From Marisalimonas marina (lineage in GTDB: Bacteria; Pseudomonadota; Alphaproteobacteria; Puniceispirillales; Marisalimonadaceae): a stretch of DNA of 64,000 nt. Every line of letters starts with the position of its first letter. Positions within the stretch are counted from its first letter, which is position 1. The DNA is taken from NCBI GenBank assembly GCA_038131365.1, contig JAYPPH010000003.1, positions 310,001 through 374,000 on the forward strand, read 5' to 3'. The notes below the pieces were generated by a model. That model searched no databases. It was given only the letters and a program-made list of their open reading frames with translations, and was not told where the DNA came from. Positions 54,779 to 62,335 of the stretch are shown here, piece after piece. The position numbers and the translations under genes were made by a program.

Positions 54779-55150
54779 ATGAATAAAAATTTCATTTTTT
54801 TAATTTTTTTAATCTTCAGTTTAGCTAAAAATGCAATTGCATCAGAAATAGAGATCAAATTAATTTGCAAAAATGAAACCAATACAGAAGAGTTTATCTT
54901 AAGATCAGATAGCAAACAAACTTTAAAGAGTGTATTCAAAAAATATAAAGGGAAGTTTATACCTATCGGAGAAGTAGTTGGGTTTAAAAACAAATCATTT
55001 ATATTATTTGAGGATAAGTATAAATATTTAGGTGTCGATTTTGCATGGCATTTGGATAATAATACGATGGAATTAAAACCAGTTGTGTTGAGCGAGAGCA
55101 CAATTAGGTTAAATAAAACTCCTAAAAAATTATTTTGTAAAAAAAATTAA
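54779..55150 (+). CDS. Secreted protein, paralogue of the product of 59272-59658
   Basis: 123 residues with an N-terminal signal peptide (about 1-22, ending AIASE). The core KGKFIPIGEVVG, SFILFED and FAWHLD, then LKPVVL, is shared with the protein encoded at 59272-59658 (28 identities over 49 positions by eye). Cys30 and Cys120 match Cys residues in the paralogue and could form a disulfide. No family recognised; probably periplasmic or exported. A weak purine stretch (AAAAAGATAAG) precedes the ATG. Confidence 0.72.
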   Translation: MNKNFIFLIFLIFSLAKNAIASEIEIKLICKNETNTEEFILRSDSKQTLKSVFKKYKGKFIPIGEVVGFKNKSFILFEDKYKYLGVDFAWHLDNNTMELKPVVLSESTIRLNKTPKKLFCKKN

Positions 55151-55179
55151 AATATTCAATTGGTTTAAGTGTATTTAAG

Positions 55180-55479
55180 ATGAGATTTAATGAACTAAAA
55201 TTTGTAAATGGTATATGTCAATTAGATTATAATTATTACGTATTAAGTTTTACTCAAATAAGTAATCAAGATTTATTTGAATGTACTATATTTAATAGAG
55301 CAAAACTACCCGTTGATCTTCCTGGGATAAAAACTGAAAAAATTAAAAATAATAAATGGGTTAAAATTAGTCTTTCTAAAAAGGATGTAGAAAAAATAAT
55401 TAAAACATTCTGGGCTATTACAGGGATACAAAAGCCTTCACATTTAGACCACAGTCAATTCTATAAAAATATATTCTAA
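55180..55479 (+). CDS. Hypothetical protein, 99 residues
   Basis: No recognisable motif, signal or membrane segment. Mixed strand/helix composition with a Lys-rich middle (TEKIKNNKWVKISLSKKDVEKI). It starts 29 bases after the secreted-protein gene in the same direction, so it may be co-transcribed. Confidence 0.55.
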   Translation: MRFNELKFVNGICQLDYNYYVLSFTQISNQDLFECTIFNRAKLPVDLPGIKTEKIKNNKWVKISLSKKDVEKIIKTFWAITGIQKPSHLDHSQFYKNIF

Positions 55480-55514
55480 ATTATTTAAATACAAAAAAAA
55501 TCACTTCAACAAAA

Positions 55515-55655
55515 TTATAAAAAATAACCAATAATGAGGCCAATTAACAATCCTTCTATAAAACTAATCCAGATAATTTGATAATTAGAGAAACCAGTCA
55601 ACTCCTGCACTCTTTCAATCAAATTTATATGCCATTCTTTAAATTTTTTAACCAT
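55515..55655 (-). CDS. 46-residue single-span membrane microprotein
   Basis: Read by hand from ATG at 55655 to TAA at 55515. The amphipathic N-terminal half (about 1-22, FKEWHINLIERVQELTGF) is followed by one hydrophobic segment (about 25-46) with a GxxxG-like LLIGLIIG stretch running to the C-terminus. It lies alone in the 267-base gap between two plus-strand genes, facing against them. Existence is only moderately supported. Confidence 0.45.
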   Translation of the reverse strand: MVKKFKEWHINLIERVQELTGFSNYQIIWISFIEGLLIGLIIGYFL

Positions 55656-55746
55656 ATCGACACCCTAAAAACTTATGTGACAAATTTAAAAATAAATAAC
55701 ATACATTTAAATAAATATATCTATATAAATTGGTGAGAAAATTATT

Positions 55747-56517
55747 ATGAAAACTTTATTATTTATAAAAAAAATTAATCAAATTAGTTTTTATTTAATT
55801 TTTATAATCATTTTTCTATTTTGTAATTATGTAAATGCTAATGAAAAGAAAATGCAAAAAATTTCGAATTTTTCAATAGATATTACTGAAGTATCAATAG
55901 AAGAATTTTCACTCTTTTCAAGGGATACAAATTATAAAACAGAAGCGGAAACAAGAGGATGGGGCTATGTGTATGAATATGGATGGGTTAAAAAAGAAGG
56001 CTGGAATTGGAAATATCCATTTGGCTTAAGGGGCGACAAAAACGAACCAGCAGTGCATATAAATTATGACGAAGCAGTGATGTTTTGTAAATGGAATAAA
56101 AAAAGAATTCCTACAGAAGAAGAATGGAATTTAGCTGCTTATAAAGAAACACGTACTTTACCCTTAGATAATTTTATAAGAGATAAAATATATAATTATC
56201 CAGTTGGATCATTACCATATGGTTCTAATTGCTTAAATGACTGTAAATTCGAAAATAAGTTAGATTTTTCAAAATTGTTATCTCGTGGATATGGGCACAC
56301 CAAAATTAAAACCACAAAAAGAGGTATTAATGGTTTGTATGAGATGGGTGCTAATGTTTGGGAATGGGCTTCTATTACCGACAAAGATTATAAAGCAACG
56401 AAAGGTGGTTCATGGTGGTATGGAAAAGATCAAATGCATAAGAACCATAGAGCTACTAAACCAAGGAAAATGTCTGCAGTATATATAGGCTTTCGTTGTG
56501 TCAAAGACTTAGAATAA
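55747..56517 (+). CDS. Exported SUMF1/FGE-sulfatase-fold protein
   Basis: 256 residues with a signal peptide (about 1-35, ending YVNANEKK). DITEVSIEEFSLFSRDTNY, EPAVHINYDEAVMFCKWNKKRIPTEEEWNLAAY, NGLYEMGANVWEWASI and the C-terminal YIGFRC are the formylglycine-generating-enzyme fold. The pair of copper-binding cysteines that real FGE has about 20 residues before the GFRC motif is replaced (MHKNHRATKPR), so it is unlikely to make formylglycine. Periplasmic role unknown; no sulfatase gene is nearby. Confidence 0.82.
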   Translation: MKTLLFIKKINQISFYLIFIIIFLFCNYVNANEKKMQKISNFSIDITEVSIEEFSLFSRDTNYKTEAETRGWGYVYEYGWVKKEGWNWKYPFGLRGDKNEPAVHINYDEAVMFCKWNKKRIPTEEEWNLAAYKETRTLPLDNFIRDKIYNYPVGSLPYGSNCLNDCKFENKLDFSKLLSRGYGHTKIKTTKRGINGLYEMGANVWEWASITDKDYKATKGGSWWYGKDQMHKNHRATKPRKMSAVYIGFRCVKDLE

Positions 56518-56552
56518 TAGATGTTAACAATAAGAAATATAGAAAATAATTA

Positions 56553-56753
56553 TTAATAATTCCAAATTTTTTTTATTTCATTTATTTTTAAAAAACGACT
56601 ATTTTCATATTGATAAAGAACTATTTCTTTTGCCTTTGTTTCGTTTTCTGCTTCAACGATTAAAGTTTTATACTTAACCTCCTTTCTTCCATTATTATGA
56701 ATAAACTCAAGTTGAAACTTTATTTCAAAATCTGATTTCCAATTGTTCATCAT
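56553..56753 (-). CDS. Hypothetical protein, 66 residues
   Basis: Small soluble protein; beta-rich first half and a helix IVEAENETKAKEIVLYQYE that resembles the helix of small ferredoxin-like or double-psi domains only vaguely. Two possible ATG starts lie next to each other (56753 and 56750). No motif recognised. Confidence 0.5.
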   Translation of the reverse strand: MMNNWKSDFEIKFQLEFIHNNGRKEVKYKTLIVEAENETKAKEIVLYQYENSRFLKINEIKKIWNY

Positions 56754-56909
56754 TCAATTCTTATCACTTATTTTTTTAAATTGTCTAATTTTTTTAAAAA
56801 AGAGATTATTACTTCTAATTTAAAAATCTTTTACTAAAATTACTCTTGTAAATTTAATTATAGCCATTAAAAGAATTAACTTACTGATAATTGAAAATAC
56901 ACTTTATCT

Positions 56910-57689
56910 ATGGAAAACCTTAAAAACATTTTAGAAAATCGTTTTTTTATTTCATTTATAACTGCAGTTATAATTATTAACGCCTTGACACTTGGCCTAG
57001 AAACAAGTCCAAAAATCACTAAAGAATATGGATTTGTTTTGTCACTTGTGGACAAAGTAGCTTTAACAATTTTTACAATTGAATTAATCGGTAAATTAAT
57101 TGTTTATAGGTTAAGCTTTTTTAGAAATGGCTGGAATAATTTTGATTTTATAATTGTTGCAGTTTCACTAATACCTGCATCAGGTCCTTTTTCTGTTTTA
57201 CGAGCCTTTAGAATTTTTAGAACATTAAGGCTATTATCCATAGTCCCATCAATGAGAAGGATAATACAAGCTATTTTTATTTCAATTCCTGGTATATTGT
57301 CAGTAGGCACAATTATTGTATTAATTTTTTATATTTCATCAGTATTAACTACCAATTTTTTTGGAAATAGCTTTTATGAGTGGTTTGGTACAATTGGTAA
57401 TTCTATGTACACACTTTTTCAGATAATGACTTTGGAAAGCTGGTCTATGGGAATTGTTCGACCTGTAATGAAAGAGTTTCCCCTTGCGTGGTTATTTTTT
57501 GTTCCTTTTATATTAGTAACTACTTTTGCAATTTTAAACTTATTTATAGGTATTATTGTTGATGCAATGCAACAAATTGGATATGAACACAAAGACAAAG
57601 GTGAAGATGACAAAGATATGCATAAAAGAATGAAATCTATGGAAAAAGAATTAAAAGAAATAAAAAATTTACTCAATAAAAACAAATAA
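56910..57689 (+). CDS. Voltage-gated sodium channel, bacterial type (BacNav)
   Basis: One-domain channel of 259 residues that assembles as a tetramer. S1-S4 voltage sensor at about residues 12-120, with S4 reading LRAFRIFRTLRLL (four Arg three residues apart). S5-pore-S6 follows, with the selectivity filter TLESWS at 174-179, identical to NaChBac/NavAb. S6 ends LFIGIIVDAMQQ, followed by an acidic neck (KGEDDKD) and a Lys/Glu/Leu coiled coil to the C-terminus. In marine bacteria such channels admit sodium and affect motility and pH response; here the role is not shown. Confidence 0.94.
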   Translation: MENLKNILENRFFISFITAVIIINALTLGLETSPKITKEYGFVLSLVDKVALTIFTIELIGKLIVYRLSFFRNGWNNFDFIIVAVSLIPASGPFSVLRAFRIFRTLRLLSIVPSMRRIIQAIFISIPGILSVGTIIVLIFYISSVLTTNFFGNSFYEWFGTIGNSMYTLFQIMTLESWSMGIVRPVMKEFPLAWLFFVPFILVTTFAILNLFIGIIVDAMQQIGYEHKDKGEDDKDMHKRMKSMEKELKEIKNLLNKNK

Positions 57690-57695
57690 CTAAAA

Positions 57696-57959
57696 GTGAC
57701 TTTTAAATATAATAAAATTGATGCTATGTGTTCTTGGTGCAAGAGAATTGCTAACCCTCATCCATCTTTTGCTAATGAAACTATCCCAACAAAAACAATC
57801 AGAACAGCCAAAGGCAGAAAATTAGAATTATGTTTCAGTTGTTACGAAGTTGAGCAGGATAAAGCTAAATTAAAAAATATTGAATTTGAGATAAGTTTGG
57901 ATCAAAAATTTGAAAACATGAAAATCCTGGGGCTTAATGGAACAAAAAATTTAAATTAA
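57696..57959 (+). CDS. Small CxxC zinc-binding protein
   Basis: 87 residues from GTG at 57696, or 77 from ATG at 57726. CSWC and CFSC, about 33 residues apart, form a likely four-Cys zinc site, joined by a Thr/Lys-rich linker. The rest is helical and charged. It follows the sodium channel gene by six bases in the same direction, a likely two-gene operon. Function unknown. Confidence 0.65.
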   Translation: MTFKYNKIDAMCSWCKRIANPHPSFANETIPTKTIRTAKGRKLELCFSCYEVEQDKAKLKNIEFEISLDQKFENMKILGLNGTKNLN

Positions 57960-58020
57960 TTTTACTGGTCTATTAACAAAATAAATTATGATTTAGAAAA
58001 GATTTCGAGACACAGTAGCA

Positions 58021-58584
58021 TTATATCGAATGTTTTTTTAATAATTTTTCTAAATCAGGTCTAAGAGAAAGAATACTAATGAACGGATGTATTTTTTCTA
58101 AGGACACTAAATGTTTAAGCGCAGCATCATATTTTTTTAAAATAATATTTATTTGAACTAACCCCGCTATCGCACCAAAATGTCGTGGTTCTTTTTCAAG
58201 AGTCAGCTTAATATATCTGATGGATTTTTCATAATCACCCATTAAAAACTTAATAGTAGCTATTTTATTAAGAGGCTCAGCCCAATTATGATCTAATTTA
58301 TTAAGATTTGTGAAACAATTGATAGCTTTATCTAATTTATTATTTTTAAAGAATACTAAGCATTCATCCATAATTTTGTTACTATTGTCGTTGAGGCCGT
58401 CTTTATACCAATAACGCCAAATCTCTCCTTCATATTTTAATGCTACATTTTGATTTGAAGCGTTTTTTAGCTTAAGAAAAAGTTTATCTAATTCAGAGCC
58501 AAAGCTGAAATTTGTCGTTGAAATAAAAAGGGAAATTATGAGAGTAAAAGTTTTAATAAAAATTTTAATCTTATCATTAATCAT
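58021..58584 (-). CDS. Exported tetratricopeptide-repeat protein
   Basis: 187 residues with a signal peptide (about 1-30, ending FSFGSELD). About three TPR-like helix pairs follow residue 70: LDKAINCFTNLNKLDHNWAEPL, DYEKSIRYIKLTLEKEPRHF and KYDAALKHLVSLEKIHP. Similar small secreted TPR proteins with the IWRYWY motif are common in Alphaproteobacteria. Presumed periplasmic scaffold; partner unknown. Confidence 0.72.
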   Translation of the reverse strand: MINDKIKIFIKTFTLIISLFISTTNFSFGSELDKLFLKLKNASNQNVALKYEGEIWRYWYKDGLNDNSNKIMDECLVFFKNNKLDKAINCFTNLNKLDHNWAEPLNKIATIKFLMGDYEKSIRYIKLTLEKEPRHFGAIAGLVQINIILKKYDAALKHLVSLEKIHPFISILSLRPDLEKLLKKHSI

Positions 58585-58606
58585 TAATTTTATTTAATAA
58601 CAAAGG

Positions 58607-58939
58607 CTAATTGTAAAATGTATCGTATAATACTATCCCTCGATTAGGGAAAACTTTCCAAACAATATCTGTTCTTTTTTTAAACTCAATTTCGGCCTCA
58701 CGAAAAATCTTTTGACATGCTAAGAATGCTTTCTCGTCTTTATATTCCCATAAATGACCTAAACGAAATGCACCCTCTTTATTCCAGATTTGAGTTACCG
58801 TTTGTCTAATTGCACCAGCATTTTTAAATTTTTCAAATTTTTCATTCATTAGTTTTACCCACTCTACCTCTCCAACTTTCATGTCACTTTTAGTTTGAAA
58901 ATCGGAAGTTATATAACTTATCAACTTAGTCTCTGACAT
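58607..58939 (-). CDS. Hypothetical protein, possibly dimeric alpha/beta barrel (NIPSNAP-like)
   Basis: 110 residues. Length, the Trp/Phe-rich strands (TQIWNKEGAFRLGHLWEYKDEKAFLACQK) and the helix between them resemble NIPSNAP or other small ferredoxin-fold dimers, but no signature is clear. GAGGG stands six bases before the ATG. It lies 33 bases after the cupin gene. Confidence 0.55.
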   Translation of the reverse strand: MSETKLISYITSDFQTKSDMKVGEVEWVKLMNEKFEKFKNAGAIRQTVTQIWNKEGAFRLGHLWEYKDEKAFLACQKIFREAEIEFKKRTDIVWKVFPNRGIVLYDTFYN

Positions 58940-58972
58940 TTAAAACCCTCATTATTAAAACGTACACCTTAA

Positions 58973-59248
58973 TTATTTAAATTCTATTTCAACAAATGAG
59001 AAAGGAAAATCATTGAAATTTATTACGTTGTGATTAACTCCTTTTTCTCTAAAATAACTTATACCTTTTTTAAGTTCAGATATTGTTTCAGTTCCATTTT
59101 TATCTATGATTTTTAATTTTCCATCTATAATTGGTACCACAACATAATCGTAATGGTGAATATGTTGACCTGTATCCTCACCTGGTAAGAATGACCATTT
59201 CGTGACTCTAGTTACGTTGTTATCAATCATTATTTCTGACTTAGACAT
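58973..59248 (-). CDS. Small cupin-domain protein
   Basis: 91 residues. KWSFLPGEDTGQHIHHYDYVVVPI gives the GX5HXH-like motif 1, and GISYFREKGVNHNVINF gives motif 2 with its His. A single small beta-barrel able to bind a metal; substrate unknown. GGAG precedes the ATG. It lies between a paralogous secreted-protein gene and a putative alpha/beta barrel protein gene, all in one direction. Confidence 0.75.
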   Translation of the reverse strand: MSKSEIMIDNNVTRVTKWSFLPGEDTGQHIHHYDYVVVPIIDGKLKIIDKNGTETISELKKGISYFREKGVNHNVINFNDFPFSFVEIEFK

Positions 59249-59271
59249 ATTAATGCTCCAATTATATTAAA

Positions 59272-59658
59272 TTAAAACCAAAAGTTTTTACTAATACAAT
59301 CTAATCTTAATGGTAGATTAAAATTGTTATTTTTTACTTTTGTAAGCACAAAAGGTTTTAGTATCTTTGTTACCATATCCAAGTGCCAAGCAAAATTTAA
59401 GTTCTCATCGACTGTATTATCTTCAAATAAAATAAATGAAGAAACTTTTTGACCTACAACATTTCCTACTTTTACAAATTTTCCTTTAACTCTTTTATAA
59501 GCAGTCGCATATATGTAATCTTCATCTTGCTTAAAAAAGAATTCCACATTGTTTTGAGTGTTAATATTATGGCATGAAATTCCTGAATAAGGTGTAAAAG
59601 CAATTGCTTGGAAAGTAATGAATTTTGAAAATAAAATTAACAAAATTGTAAATCTCAA
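59272..59658 (-). CDS. Secreted protein, paralogue of the product of 54779-55150
   Basis: 128 residues. Start TTG at 59658, with AAAGGA eight bases upstream and no ATG available. Signal peptide about 1-20 (ending QAIAF). Core blocks KGKFVKVGNVVG, SFILFED, NFAWHLD and LKPFVL are shared with the 54779-55150 product, and Cys29 and Cys121 correspond to Cys30 and Cys120 there. No known family. Confidence 0.7.
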   Translation of the reverse strand: MRFTILLILFSKFITFQAIAFTPYSGISCHNINTQNNVEFFFKQDEDYIYATAYKRVKGKFVKVGNVVGQKVSSFILFEDNTVDENLNFAWHLDMVTKILKPFVLTKVKNNNFNLPLRLDCISKNFWF

Positions 59659-59726
59659 TTTTTTTCCTTTATTTCAACTCGATAAATACGACCACATTCT
59701 TTATTATAAATAATTAACTAATTAAT

Positions 59727-59924
59727 TTAGTGGTGAGTATTTTTTTCTTTAATTATTTGCTCCAAGACAATTTTTAGTGATTCAAATAAATCAATAGCTA
59801 TTATTTTTTCCTTTTCAGATAATAATAAAAATTGTTTATCCAACTGCTTTTTGTCAGTACCTTTTGACTGTAATTTTATCCAAACTGGATGTGACTGTAT
59901 TTCTTCAAGACTTTTAAATTTCAT
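59727..59924 (-). CDS. Hypothetical protein, 65 residues
   Basis: Lys/Glu-rich, mostly helical, with no membrane segment or motif. Starts SLEEIQSHPVWIKLQ. It lies 24 bases downstream of the deacylase gene on the same strand and may be co-transcribed. Confidence 0.5.
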   Translation of the reverse strand: MKFKSLEEIQSHPVWIKLQSKGTDKKQLDKQFLLLSEKEKIIAIDLFESLKIVLEQIIKEKNTHH

Positions 59925-59948
59925 CTTAAACCACTTTAAATAATAAAA

Positions 59949-60500
59949 TTATATTTCAACCCAATTTGGAATTACACTAATTTTTCTAAAAAAACGTACT
60001 AAATCTTTAACAGGCATTTCTAATGTTCTGTCGTTTACAAGAGGATGTGCGTAGATATAATTATAGGATAATAAACTTTTATCTAAGTAAATAGGAATAT
60101 TATTTTTTACTCCATTAATCATAGCAAAAGGAGTAACTGCACCAGGCAAAACACCTAAATTTTTAAACAGGCTTTCTTTAGAACCAAATGATAATCTACC
60201 CACATTAACATTAGTTTGAAAGGACTTCAGATTTATTAAGGCATCTTGATGAGCAACTAATAATAAATAATTTTTTTTATGATCTCTTAAAAATAAATTT
60301 TTTATATGAACTCCACCTTTTTCTTCTGAAAGAAATAAATCTTGAACTGATTTAGACTCTTCAACAGTCATAAGTGGAATATGTTCAAAATACTTATACT
60401 TTATTTTCCAATTATTTAGTTTTTGAATCAACTGATCAGAAGAAACCGGTAACAAATGTTGAAATTTAGAGGATGAATTGATTTCTTCAATTGATTTCAT
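59949..60500 (-). CDS. Free-standing prolyl-tRNA deacylase (ProXp-ala/YbaK type)
   Basis: Hydrolyses mischarged Ala-tRNA(Pro). It has 183 residues with VHIKNLFLRDHKKNYLLLVAHQ (the Lys-x-Leu-Phe-Leu-Arg-Asp block of PrdX/ProXp-ala), FGSKESLFKNLGVLPGAVTPFAMI (GXXXP loop) and the end NDRTLEMPVKDLVRFF. It fits the need created by the prolyl-tRNA synthetase at 22199-23521, which lacks its editing domain. Confidence 0.86.
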   Translation of the reverse strand: MKSIEEINSSSKFQHLLPVSSDQLIQKLNNWKIKYKYFEHIPLMTVEESKSVQDLFLSEEKGGVHIKNLFLRDHKKNYLLLVAHQDALINLKSFQTNVNVGRLSFGSKESLFKNLGVLPGAVTPFAMINGVKNNIPIYLDKSLLSYNYIYAHPLVNDRTLEMPVKDLVRFFRKISVIPNWVEI

Positions 60501-60513
60501 ATTATCTTAATTC

Positions 60514-60696
60514 TCATTTGGAGATATTTTTTATACGCGGCAAAACAAACATTAAAAAAAGAGAATAAAAAAATATAATCAGCATGAACACATCTAAAAA
60601 TAGCATGGGTTTGCTTATAAATTCCATAATTCTAAAAATGGTATATAAAATAGTAGATATTATAAGAACAACAGCTTTTCCAAAATCACTTTTCAT
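60514..60696 (-). CDS. Small two-span membrane protein
   Basis: 60 residues with two hydrophobic segments (about 8-24 and 30-52) and charged ends. No motif recognised. It lies 13 bases before the deacylase gene in the same direction. Confidence 0.5.
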   Translation of the reverse strand: MKSDFGKAVVLIISTILYTIFRIMEFISKPMLFLDVFMLIIFFYSLFLMFVLPRIKNISK

Positions 60697-60724
60697 ATTT
60701 TCTTTATAATAATTTAATAATTAA

Positions 60725-61480
60725 TCAATCAACTGAACGTTCTGCCCAACCTGCAAAAATTCTTTCTAAAAAAACAACTACGTAATAGAGGCCAATCCCA
60801 AGCAATGCTAAAGCAATAAGTACTGCAAACATAAGTGGGTAGTCTGAATTAGTTTTTCCACTATCAAAAAGAGCTCCAAGACCTCTTCCATGCGGTGATA
60901 CAATTTCCATTAAGTTTGTGCCAATAAAGGCAAGCGTAACAGCGACCTTAAGTGCTCCAAAAAATTCTGGAAGAGTCTTTGGTAATGCAATTTTCCAAAA
61001 AATTGTTGATTTAGATGCACCCAATGATCTTAAGATATCTCTATACTCTGGCTCTAAAGTAGATAAACCAATAGAAACAGAAACGGCTATAGGAAAAAAG
61101 GAAATCATAAATGCAATTAACACTGTATTTAAATCATGTTGCCCAACAAACATTAAAGCAATAATTGGAACAACGGTAGCTTTTGGAATAGCATTAAAAC
61201 CAACTAATAAAGGATAAATTGCTTCTCTTAAAATTTTAGAAAAACCCATTACCATTCCTAAAAAAACACCCAAAAGAACAGCTAGCAACAAACCTACAAC
61301 GGTTCTCCATAAGGTGTCCCAACCATAATAAAAAAATAGAGATTTAAATTTCCAAAAAGCTGGCCATATATCAGAGGGTGATGCCATTTTATAATTAGGC
61401 CAACCATTAATCCAAACTAAGAATTCCCAAAAAAGAAGAAATATTATTATGGCATAAAGTGGTATTAAGATGTGCCTCAT
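60725..61480 (-). CDS. ABC transporter permease (NMT1/THI5-type system, ThiX-like)
   Basis: 251 residues, about six membrane segments, with the EAA loop GASKSTIFWKIALPKTLPEFFGALK typical of the nitrate/sulfonate/thiamine-precursor ABC group. NAIPKATVVPIIALMF is also typical. The start overlaps the ATPase stop by four bases. Last gene of binding protein-ATPase-permease. The system probably takes up a thiamine pyrimidine precursor; taurine or another sulfonate is the alternative. Confidence 0.83.
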   Translation of the reverse strand: MRHILIPLYAIIIFLLFWEFLVWINGWPNYKMASPSDIWPAFWKFKSLFFYYGWDTLWRTVVGLLLAVLLGVFLGMVMGFSKILREAIYPLLVGFNAIPKATVVPIIALMFVGQHDLNTVLIAFMISFFPIAVSVSIGLSTLEPEYRDILRSLGASKSTIFWKIALPKTLPEFFGALKVAVTLAFIGTNLMEIVSPHGRGLGALFDSGKTNSDYPLMFAVLIALALLGIGLYYVVVFLERIFAGWAERSVD

Positions 61481-62280
61481 GATTTATTTCCTTGGTTATC
61501 TTGGGCAATTTCTATTTGATGACGAAGATTTTTTAACATTTCTATAGATTTTGGTTCAAATAGGCTTTCAAGTTTTGGGTTGTCTGATTGTTCTGTTTTG
61601 ATTTCGTATTGATTTGTTGCTGGTCGTCCTGACAAAACTATTACTTCATCTGTTAAAAAAATTGATTCTCTCAAATCATGAGTAATAAGTACTCCAGTAA
61701 AGGGTTCTTCTTTTCTTAATTTGTGCATTACTTGCCATAAATCTTCACGTGTAAAAGCATCTAAGGCACCAAATGGTTCATCTAAAATAAGAACTTCTGG
61801 TTTGTGAACTAAGGCTCTACAAAGAGAGGCTCTTTGTCTCATACCACCAGACAATTCAGAAGGCTTTTTATTTTCAAATCCATCTAAACCTACTAAAGAC
61901 AATAAACTTCGAGCACGTTTTTCTTTTTCTAATTGAGATAGTTTATTTGGAACTATCTCTAATGGTAGAATGACATTTTCTAATATATTTCTCCATTCAA
62001 GTAAAACAGGGTTTTGAAATGCCATCCCAACAATTGGTTTTGGCTGGACAATTTTTTCATTGTTCAACCATACTTCACCCTTGTCTGGCTTTAACAAACC
62101 AGAAATTAATTTTGTAAGTGTTGATTTACCACAACCAGAAGGTCCGACAACTGCTGTAAAACCATTATAAGGTATTTTAATGTTAAGATTGTTTAAGACG
62201 GGTAAAACGCCTGTTTCGGTCTTATAAGAGTGTGAAACAGACTTAATTATGATGCCATCTTTATTTTTTCTTGAATTCAT
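61477..62280 (-). CDS. ABC transporter ATPase (NMT1/THI5-type system, ThiZ-like)
   Basis: Drives the permease above. Walker A GPSGCGKST, signature LSGGMRQRASL, Walker B VLILDEPFGALD; MAFQNPVLLEWRNILENVILPLE is typical of this group. I take ATG at 62280 (267 residues) because the alternative TTG at 62292 falls in the last base of a perfect hairpin. It lies 55 bases after the binding protein gene. Confidence 0.88.
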   Translation of the reverse strand: MNSRKNKDGIIIKSVSHSYKTETGVLPVLNNLNIKIPYNGFTAVVGPSGCGKSTLTKLISGLLKPDKGEVWLNNEKIVQPKPIVGMAFQNPVLLEWRNILENVILPLEIVPNKLSQLEKEKRARSLLSLVGLDGFENKKPSELSGGMRQRASLCRALVHKPEVLILDEPFGALDAFTREDLWQVMHKLRKEEPFTGVLITHDLRESIFLTDEVIVLSGRPATNQYEIKTEQSDNPKLESLFEPKSIEMLKNLRHQIEIAQDNQGNKS

Positions 62281-62291
62281 TAATTTGTCCA

Positions 62292-62320
62292 AAAATAGAG
62301 TAGCTTTGCTACTCTATTTT
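62292..62320 (-). repeat. Perfect stem-loop between binding-protein and ATPase genes
   Basis: A 13-base-pair stem, AAAATAGAGTAGC and its complement, with a three-base loop, 15 bases after the binding-protein stop. On the sense strand the 3' arm ends in TTTT, then GGACAAATTAATG. It could stop part of the transcripts or protect the upstream mRNA from 3' decay, giving more binding protein than ATPase and permease. It parallels the dctP-dctQ stem-loop at 30692-30720. Confidence 0.75.
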
Positions 62321-62335
62321 ATAGATCATTTAATA

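Noticed and set aside
54766..55101. 111-codon minus-strand frame opposite the secreted-protein gene
   Set aside because: The plus-strand product has a signal peptide and a paralogue at 59272-59658, so the plus strand is the coding one.
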